A stretch of DNA of 64,000 nucleotides from Nitrosopumilus piranensis (GTDB lineage Archaea > Thermoproteota > Nitrososphaeria > Nitrososphaerales > Nitrosopumilaceae), in the NCBI RefSeq assembly GCF_000875775.1, contig NZ_CP010868.1, positions 1,054,001 through 1,118,000 of the forward strand, read 5' to 3'. The notes under the pieces are model-generated. The model searched no databases. It saw only the letters and a list, made by a program, of their open reading frames with translations, and was not told the DNA's origin. A program made the position numbers and the translations under genes. Below are positions 58,350 through 64,000 of this stretch, piece by piece (within the stretch, counting starts at the first letter, position 1; each line of letters begins with the position of its first letter).

Positions 58350-59395
58350 AATTTTTTAAAGTGCTCTTGTAATTTTTGTTTCTTTTCAGTCATATGGAAT
58401 ATAGATTCAGTATGTGCAAATGCCTCAGAATATGATTTTTCAAATAACATTGCCTGCATTAACATATGATTTTCAGGAATAACAATTCCTGTTTGATCAT
58501 CAGAATACATCATTTGAACTGTATCTCCAATTGAGGTAGTCATATTGGCATGAATATGAATCATGTTTGTATCAGTAAAATTGAAGCCCATGTTTTGAGC
58601 ATAATCTCTAACATCTTTTGTGCCTTTTGCAGTCCATAATGTTGCGACCCCAAACTCATTTGTAAAAAGTTCATGAATTTCAGAATGCTTTGGGGCAGTT
58701 CCATTGAATCTAACATCCATAATATGCAGATGCATCTGTCTTGTTGGTACTTTGATTGCTCTAACATAAAGAGGGGCATCTTTGCCAAAATACAACTTCA
58801 CATCATCTCCGTGATGAGGTTTTTCAGTCATTTCAATAGTGTCAGAAAGTTTCTTTTCAGTTTGTTCAATGTCTGCCCATCTTCGCACAAGTGTTACATC
58901 AAAGCGAATAATACTGTCTCCAAATTTTTCTCTTAAAGGTTCTAAAATTCTACCCATTCCAGTAACATTACAACTTCCCTGCATGACATGGTTTTTTCCT
59001 ATTGCAAGATCATAATTTGCACGAGAGTTAAACAATAAATCAGAAACAGCATTATCTCCCATAGTGGATTCCCCACCCTGGTAAATTGCAGAAATGTTAC
59101 GTGGCTCATACAGATTTTTTTTATTTTTAAAACCATGACCGCCAGGTGCAGCATCAACTACAAGATCAGATTTGTCTAATGCCGATTCAATTGAACCAGA
59201 AATTTTAAAATCTTTGAAATCATCTACTTTACTTTCAGGTACATAAACATCAAGGCCTCTAGAAATAGCAACGTTGACATCTTCATCAGGAGAATATTTT
59301 CCAACTCCAACAACAGAGATTTCTGGATCATCTTTTAGAAAGGCAGTAATTCTACTACCAATGGATCCATATCCATTAACAAATACATTCTTCAC
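58346..59395 (-). CDS. gap: Type II (archaeal) glyceraldehyde-3-phosphate dehydrogenase
   Basis: 349 residues. The NAD(P)-binding start 'VFVNGYGSIGSRI', the catalytic C142 in 'MQGSCNVTGMGR' and 'RWADIEQTEK' identify the archaeal type II enzyme. In autotrophic thaumarchaea it likely works in gluconeogenesis. The upstream space to the secreted gene at 59523 is ~127 nt and divergent. Confidence 0.95.
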   Translation of the reverse strand: MKNVFVNGYGSIGSRITAFLKDDPEISVVGVGKYSPDEDVNVAISRGLDVYVPESKVDDFKDFKISGSIESALDKSDLVVDAAPGGHGFKNKKNLYEPRNISAIYQGGESTMGDNAVSDLLFNSRANYDLAIGKNHVMQGSCNVTGMGRILEPLREKFGDSIIRFDVTLVRRWADIEQTEKKLSDTIEMTEKPHHGDDVKLYFGKDAPLYVRAIKVPTRQMHLHIMDVRFNGTAPKHSEIHELFTNEFGVATLWTAKGTKDVRDYAQNMGFNFTDTNMIHIHANMTTSIGDTVQMMYSDDQTGIVIPENHMLMQAMLFEKSYSEAFAHTESIFHMTEKKQKLQEHFKKF

Positions 59396-59522
59396 ACATT
59401 ATCACAAATTATCCCGTTTTTTTAGGTATTGATATCTAACAGATAGTAGCCTCTAGCAAAAAGAACAAAAACTAGTATAATTTGATAAAAATTCTTTTTA
59501 GCGTATTCATACAGTCAAAATC

Positions 59523-60236
59523 ATGAATCATTATTTACTCATGGGGATTTTTTCATTAATGTTTGGGTTTTTCTCAATAACTACAGCTTTTGCAGAAGTA
59601 GATCCACTAACAGAAGTATCATTTATGAAAACAGGCACGCTACACACAAACGAAAATAAATTTCAAATAAGTAATGAAATTACCGTTAGAGAATTTTTCA
59701 ATGGTAAAATAATTCGGATTTCAGGACAGACCTTGGAAGGATTTCCATACATAACATATTCTAAAATTTTAAACGACGATATTCAAACTCATGGAATAAT
59801 TTTTGTGGGAGGAAAATTTGTAAAACTGTCATTTGAGGAAACGCTCCCACAAAAAGATGAATTAGAAAAAGAAGATAATTTGCAGATTCTGGTCCAGTAC
59901 ACACAAAGAGTTCATTCACAAAAAACTGCACATGTAGACATCAAAGTATATGATCCAACACAAAACAAACTAAATGATTTTAATCTCAATTATGGATTTC
60001 TAGCAAATACAAGTATTGAGGTAATTGTTTTAGATGAAGACGGTAAAAAATTTCATTCATCTACAGGATTTACGAACAACAAAGGACTTTTTGAAACAGA
60101 ATTTTATATCCCTGAAAGATATCCTAGAGAAACATTAACGGTAACAATTAATGCTGAAGACCAAGATTCAAAATCATCTAAAATATTACAGATTTTCACA
60201 TTAGGTGCAGTACCGGAACATGGGAGTTCTCCATAG
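59523..60236 (+). CDS. Secreted beta-rich protein, 237 aa
   Basis: A cleavable signal peptide (1-25, ending TAFAEVD) is followed by beta-rich segments with 'IIRISGQTLEGFPYITYSKI' and a C-terminal Ig-like repeat 'SIEVIVLDEDGKKFHSSTGF ... LFETEFYIPERYP'. Similar Ig-like and 'GLFETEF(Y/R)IP' patterns occur in exported thaumarchaeal proteins. No WW motif. Surface or adhesion role likely; specific function unknown. Confidence 0.75.
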   Translation: MNHYLLMGIFSLMFGFFSITTAFAEVDPLTEVSFMKTGTLHTNENKFQISNEITVREFFNGKIIRISGQTLEGFPYITYSKILNDDIQTHGIIFVGGKFVKLSFEETLPQKDELEKEDNLQILVQYTQRVHSQKTAHVDIKVYDPTQNKLNDFNLNYGFLANTSIEVIVLDEDGKKFHSSTGFTNNKGLFETEFYIPERYPRETLTVTINAEDQDSKSSKILQIFTLGAVPEHGSSP

Positions 60237-60274
60237 CGCAAAAGACTAAATGATATAAATAATTTCAAAAATTA

Positions 60275-60985
60275 TTGATACATGGTCCATCTTTGGCAAT
60301 AGGTGCAGGAATATCTGCAGCTGTACTAGTTGTTGTGTTTCTTGGATTTGATCAAGTTGCTAATGAGCATGAATTAGTAATTGAACCCACACCTAATGTA
60401 CAACCAGAAGGACCAGCAAAGATTACAATGAGTACATTTTTGGAGAACGGTTCTTCAATATTAGGAGATTCTAGTGCACCAGTAATATTAGTAGAGTTTG
60501 GAGACTACCAATGCCATTTTTGCAATGTCTTTTTTCATTCAACTGAAGGAGATATCTTGAAAAATTATGTAGAAACAGGTAAAGTTCGCATGATCTTCAA
60601 AGATTTCAACATTATAGGACCCGATTCAATTAATGCATCTCATGGAGCACATTGTGCAAATGATCAAGGAATGTTTTGGGAATACCATGATATCTTGTAT
60701 TCTAATTGGACTGGAGAAAATAATGGATGGGCATCATCAGAAAACTTGCTCAAATTTGCACAAGAGATTGGATTAGATATTGATTTGTGGTCTGAATGCA
60801 TGATTAGTGGAAAACATTCACAAACAATAGTTGCAAGCAATGATGATGCAAGATCGCTTGAATTAACTGGAACTCCAGCATTTTTTGTGATTGGACCTGA
60901 TGGAAAAGTTACCCGATTGTTTGGAGCACAACCATATTCAACATTTGAAAATATTTTTGAAATTGAATTAAAAAAAATAAAATAA
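60275..60985 (+). CDS. Exported DsbA/thioredoxin-fold oxidoreductase, second copy
   Basis: 236 residues, TTG start (MIHGPSLAIGAGI). Signal anchor 7-24, then a DsbA-like domain with C80-H-F-C83 ('EFGDYQCHFCNVFF') and the cis-Pro 'TGTPAFFVIG'. Paralogous to 18982-19626 (CTFC) with the shared 'ENGSS..G..SAP' segment. It probably oxidises or reshuffles surface protein disulfides. The CHFC dipeptide gives a more DsbA-like (CPHC-like) redox potential than CTFC, by inference. Confidence 0.9.
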   Translation: MIHGPSLAIGAGISAAVLVVVFLGFDQVANEHELVIEPTPNVQPEGPAKITMSTFLENGSSILGDSSAPVILVEFGDYQCHFCNVFFHSTEGDILKNYVETGKVRMIFKDFNIIGPDSINASHGAHCANDQGMFWEYHDILYSNWTGENNGWASSENLLKFAQEIGLDIDLWSECMISGKHSQTIVASNDDARSLELTGTPAFFVIGPDGKVTRLFGAQPYSTFENIFEIELKKIK

Positions 60986-61092
60986 TTTGCGATCAATTTA
61001 CGAATAAAGTTAAAAAAAAGTATCAAAATTCCCTTCCTAGTTAGATAGAATTTACACAATAACCTTATTAATGAAATATCGGACGCAAGCTT

Positions 61093-62487
61093 ATGGCAGC
61101 GGGAATTGATGACATTGCAATATACATACCTAGACTATACATTGACGCAGCAGATTTTGCAAAAGCTAGAGGACTAGACCCAGTAAAATTACAAAAAGGT
61201 CTTGGAGTATCTCAGATGGCAATAGTCGATGCCAATCAAGACCCAGCAATTTTGGCAGCAAATGCATGTTTGAAGATCATGCAAAAAAACAAACTATCAC
61301 CAGAAGATATAGGTCGATTATACGTATCAACTGAATCATCATTTGATGAATCAAAGGCAATGAACTCTTTTGTTATTGGAATGCTCGAACAAGTTTATGG
61401 TCAAGGCGCATTTGAGCACTGTGGAGGAGTGGAAACAAAATTTGCATGTGTAAGTGGCTCATATGCATTGTATGACAATACAAATTGGATTAGAGCAGGA
61501 GAAGCTGAAGGAAAACACGCACTTGTTGTAGTGTCTGATATTGCAAAATATGATATGGGCTCCAGTGGAGAAATGACACAAGGTGCAGGAGCAATGGTAA
61601 TGCTTCTAAATGACAAACCAAGATTATTAGCATTTGATCCTAGAGTAACATCAACATCAATTAAAGATGAATATGACTTTTACAGACCCTTTGGAAAAGA
61701 GACACCAATTGTTCATGGACAATATTCCAACATGTTATACATGATTCAAGTAAGAAAAGCACTTGAAGCATACAAGAAAAAAGTAATCTCATCAAAACTA
61801 ATCAACATAGAACCAGGAGAAACAATACTAGACCATATGGATTACATTAACATGCACTTGCCATATAGCAACATGGGAAAGAAAGCATTAGCATACCTAG
61901 TAAGACATGAATGGCGTCAACTCCCAAGATGGAAAAAAATTCTGCAAGAAATTGGAATAGAAGAGCCAATTCCAAAAGATCCTAGAGGAACCATAGAATC
62001 AGTGTTAGGTGATGAGGAGTTTATGGCAAAAGATCATGAATTTACTAAACTATTTACTAAAACACCAGAGTATCAAGAAGTCTATGAATCAAAACTTGCA
62101 AGTTCATTAATTGCATCAAGTATGATTGGTAATTTGTATACAGCATCACTATACCTAGGGTTTAGGAGCAGTCTTGAATTTGAATATCAAAAAGGAATCA
62201 AATTGGAAGGAAAGAGAGTAGGATTTGGATCATATGGTAGTGGAAGTAGTGCCATGGTGTTTAGTGGTGTAATTCAACCTGAATACGAAGAGATTGTGAA
62301 AAACATGAACTTGGAGGCAGAAATTGGAGATAGACGAAAACTAACCTGGGAAGAATACGAAGAACTTCATGAGAACAAATTATCACCTGAAGACTCCATG
62401 CTACATTCAAAGAAAGAATTTATTCTAGTTGATGTAAATAAAGAAACTGAATCCAAAGGCGAAAGACGTTACATCTACAATGAATAA
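61093..62487 (+). CDS. Hydroxymethylglutaryl-CoA synthase
   Basis: 464 residues of the archaeal/eukaryotic-type HMG-CoA synthase (thiolase fold). E81 in 'VSTESSFDESKAM' and catalytic C119 in 'ETKFACVSGSYALYD' are present, with His in 'HLPYSNMGKK' and 'GFGSYGSGSSAMVF'. It condenses acetoacetyl-CoA and acetyl-CoA for isoprenoid lipid synthesis. A thiolase/DUF35 pair that could complete the route lies ~10 kb upstream. The next gene shares the A of TAATG. Confidence 0.95.
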   Translation: MAAGIDDIAIYIPRLYIDAADFAKARGLDPVKLQKGLGVSQMAIVDANQDPAILAANACLKIMQKNKLSPEDIGRLYVSTESSFDESKAMNSFVIGMLEQVYGQGAFEHCGGVETKFACVSGSYALYDNTNWIRAGEAEGKHALVVVSDIAKYDMGSSGEMTQGAGAMVMLLNDKPRLLAFDPRVTSTSIKDEYDFYRPFGKETPIVHGQYSNMLYMIQVRKALEAYKKKVISSKLINIEPGETILDHMDYINMHLPYSNMGKKALAYLVRHEWRQLPRWKKILQEIGIEEPIPKDPRGTIESVLGDEEFMAKDHEFTKLFTKTPEYQEVYESKLASSLIASSMIGNLYTASLYLGFRSSLEFEYQKGIKLEGKRVGFGSYGSGSSAMVFSGVIQPEYEEIVKNMNLEAEIGDRRKLTWEEYEELHENKLSPEDSMLHSKKEFILVDVNKETESKGERRYIYNE

Positions 62488-63035
62488 TGGATGAAGAATC
62501 AAATCCAATCAAGGATTACCTATTTGATTATATCAAAAACTCACAAACAATACCAGAATTAATCTCTAAAAAGAAATTTGATGTTGTCATTAATGAAATA
62601 ATTCAACATTGCTATGATAAAATAATTTTAATGGATAAAAAAGATGTAGCAGTTGGAGTACTTGCAACAGGACTTCTTCATTATTTGTTGACTAATGCGT
62701 TGCTGAATAGTCAAAGAAAAATAGAGTGTCAAGGAATTGAATTAGATATCATAATTCCCGATATCAAGACACTAGAAAAAGATCCAAAAATGGCTCTGCT
62801 AATTTGTATTCCAAAGTATTCGGACAAAAGAATCATTGAAGAAAAAATAGAACAGTTAGAAAAAATTCAACCAATCAAAGAAAATATTTGGATAGTTCTA
62901 TCTGAAAACATAAAACTAGACAAGAAGACATTTGTTTTATCCAAACAAGATTCCTCTTTTTCAAAGATAATTTTTGAGATTGCTCAGTTTAGTAATGTGG
63001 GTGGGGCAAACAAATTCAAAATTTTACGAGTGTAA
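62487..63035 (+). CDS. Hypothetical protein coupled to HMG-CoA synthase, 182 aa
   Basis: Starts within the HMG-CoA synthase stop (TAATG). Alpha/beta protein with 'GLLHYLLTNALLNSQRKIEC' and 'IELDIIIPDIKTLEKDPKMA' then 'LLICIPKYSDKRIIEEKIEQ'. The D...(I)xK arrangement faintly recalls PD-(D/E)xK nuclease-like folds, but without clear catalytic residues. Not recognised; function unknown. Confidence 0.7.
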   Translation: MDEESNPIKDYLFDYIKNSQTIPELISKKKFDVVINEIIQHCYDKIILMDKKDVAVGVLATGLLHYLLTNALLNSQRKIECQGIELDIIIPDIKTLEKDPKMALLICIPKYSDKRIIEEKIEQLEKIQPIKENIWIVLSENIKLDKKTFVLSKQDSSFSKIIFEIAQFSNVGGANKFKILRV

Positions 63036-63076
63036 GATTAAAAAGAGAATAAATATCAAAAAAACATACAAAAGTT

Positions 63077-63361
63077 ATGGCATCAGTTATCATAATTCCA
63101 ATAGTTATAGTTGCGGTGGCGGGATTGAGTGCTTACTTGGTGTATAGATATGCCATGTATGATTTTCTATGTAAAAGATCAGTCAATCAGACCCTTAAAA
63201 GATACAATATCAAAAAGACACCATCTCAAATCATCAAAGAGTATTATGAGCAAAAAGATGAGAAAAAATCACACAAAGAGATTCTAAATTTGGAAAAATA
63301 CTATAGGCAAAAAGAACCAGACCAGTTCCTAGCCATGTACGATGTGCTTAGAGAAAAATAA
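63077..63361 (+). CDS. Single-span membrane protein, 94 aa
   Basis: A transmembrane helix (about 3-27) is followed by a basic, helical cytoplasmic tail with 'KRYNIKKTPSQIIKEYYEQK' and 'LNLEKYYRQKEPDQFLAMYD'. No family recognised. It sits between the HMG-CoA synthase operon and the prohibitin-like gene. Confidence 0.65.
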   Translation: MASVIIIPIVIVAVAGLSAYLVYRYAMYDFLCKRSVNQTLKRYNIKKTPSQIIKEYYEQKDEKKSHKEILNLEKYYRQKEPDQFLAMYDVLREK

Positions 63362-63380
63362 AACAACTAATTTTGAAACA

Positions 63381-64000
63381 CTATGGTTGCATAGGTATCT
63401 GGATAAATGGAGTTCCACCTTCACCAACTACTAGAGGTAATCTTCCATCCCAAGCTTGTGTCTTTAGCCATTCCAAATAGTTTGGATTTTCAGAAAGTGC
63501 TTTGTTGATAATTGCAATTGCTTCAGCTTCACCTTTGGCTTCTGCAATATTTGCATTAGCAAGACCAATTGCATTTGCTTCACGTTGTCTTGCCTCTACT
63601 TCAATTCTTCGCAAATCATTCTCTGCTCTTAGAGCGTTTTGCTCAGCTTCTACTTTGGATTCAATGGCTTGAGCAAATAATGGTGAGAATTCAAAATCTG
63701 TAATTGAAATTACATCTGTTACAACATTAAATTGGTTTAATCTTTCTGTGATTGCAGCTTCAATATCTTGTTTAACAAGAGGTCTTTTTGTAATTAGTTC
63801 TTCAGCATTATATTTTGCAGTTACTTGTTTTACTGTCTCCTCAATTGCAGGTTGGATTACTCTATTTTCATAATCAAGCCCTAAATTCTTGTATAATCTA
63901 TGTACACTTTCCTTATCAGGGTGATAATTGACGGTAACTGTTGTTTCTACTGTTTGTAAATCTCTTGATGCACTTCGGGCATCACTTGCATACTTTAGAG
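63381..64000 (-). CDS. Prohibitin/SPFH (band 7) protein, 5' end beyond the window
   Basis: The frame is open to the right edge and only the last ~206 residues are seen: 'DLQTVETTVTVNYHPDKESV', 'ITERLNQFNVVTDVISITDF', a coiled segment 'EAEQNALRAENDLRRIEVEA', and the helical end 'GEAEAIAIINKALSENPNYL'. This is the prohibitin/stomatin SPFH domain plus flotillin-like coil. Such proteins form membrane rings that hold proteases or lipids. The N-terminal anchor lies outside. Confidence 0.9.
   Translation of the reverse strand, partial: LKYASDARSASRDLQTVETTVTVNYHPDKESVHRLYKNLGLDYENRVIQPAIEETVKQVTAKYNAEELITKRPLVKQDIEAAITERLNQFNVVTDVISITDFEFSPLFAQAIESKVEAEQNALRAENDLRRIEVEARQREANAIGLANANIAEAKGEAEAIAIINKALSENPNYLEWLKTQAWDGRLPLVVGEGGTPFIQIPMQP

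Noticed and set aside
1-64000. CRISPR array, insertion sequence, rRNA
   Set aside because: No regularly spaced repeats, transposase-like frames or rRNA sequence were seen on reading both strands.

Overview
The window looks like a chromosomal segment of an AT-rich ammonia-oxidising archaeon of the Nitrosopumilus/Nitrosarchaeum type (Nitrososphaerota, formerly Thaumarchaeota). This placement rests on gene content, not on a search: archaeal aRF1, PurP, type II glyceraldehyde-3-phosphate dehydrogenase, archaeal HMG-CoA synthase, a nondiscriminating AspRS followed by gatCAB, CbtAB, a TIGR00300 LOR/SDH enzyme, an XPD-like helicase, small winged-helix regulators of the ArsR-like thaumarchaeal kind, and secreted proteins with the thaumarchaeal 'WW...EF..GI.YLI' motif. 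Genes are short, densely packed on both strands and mostly preceded by TATA-like boxes; many appear leaderless. The only tRNA is tRNA-Phe(GAA) at 37.9 kb. No rRNA, insertion sequence or CRISPR array was seen.

Layout. 0.1-14.1 kb is accessory-like: CBS, SHOCT, rhodanese, roadblock-like, DUF922, GIY-YIG and GYD-domain proteins, an XPD/DinG-type helicase, and many tiny Cys/His-rich proteins, several under 60 residues. 14.5-20.3 kb is core: ilvD, a HIT protein, prf1 (aRF1), a DsbA-like thioredoxin and a winged-helix regulator. 20.3-26.4 kb holds cbtBA, two tandem winged-helix regulators flanked by inverted copies of a 23-bp site, a PhnDCE-type phosphonate/phosphate ABC transporter and purP. 26.5-36.4 kb carries aspS-gatC-gatA-gatB, an AMP-forming acyl-CoA ligase, the LOR/SDH enzyme and an HD hydrolase. 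36.4-40.2 kb has a PduO-type cobalamin adenosyltransferase, tRNA-Phe, a secreted protein and a decayed metallophosphoesterase. 40.4-49.4 kb has tandem Lrp-type RAM-domain proteins, a VOC protein, a nucleotide cyclase, ilvA, divergent purE/purK and a sugar nucleotidyltransferase. 49.5-64 kb has a luciferase-like oxidoreductase with thiolase and DUF35 partner, a methyltransferase, Hjc, thrC, a CNNM/CorC protein, gap, a second DsbA-like protein, HMG-CoA synthase and a truncated prohibitin-like gene at the right edge.

How the genes fit together. ilvD, ilvA and thrC belong to branched-chain amino acid and threonine synthesis. purE, purK and purP serve purine synthesis. HMG-CoA synthase feeds archaeal isoprenoid lipids, and the type II GAPDH gluconeogenesis. 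AspRS plus GatCAB form the indirect Asn-tRNA route. CbtAB and PduO point to cobalt/cobalamin metabolism.

The most notable observations are: (i) three genes whose reading frames lack any ATG/GTG/TTG at the expected N-terminus, where a CTG sits about 25 nt after a TATA box (two cases) or an ATA sits 6 nt after a perfect Shine-Dalgarno (one case); (ii) roughly 17 micro-proteins with zinc-knuckle-like Cys/His patterns; (iii) repeated TAGAAT dyads near winged-helix genes; (iv) a metallophosphoesterase pseudogene close to a 12-nt copy of the tRNA-Phe T-arm; (v) several intergenic stem-loops placed right after stop codons.
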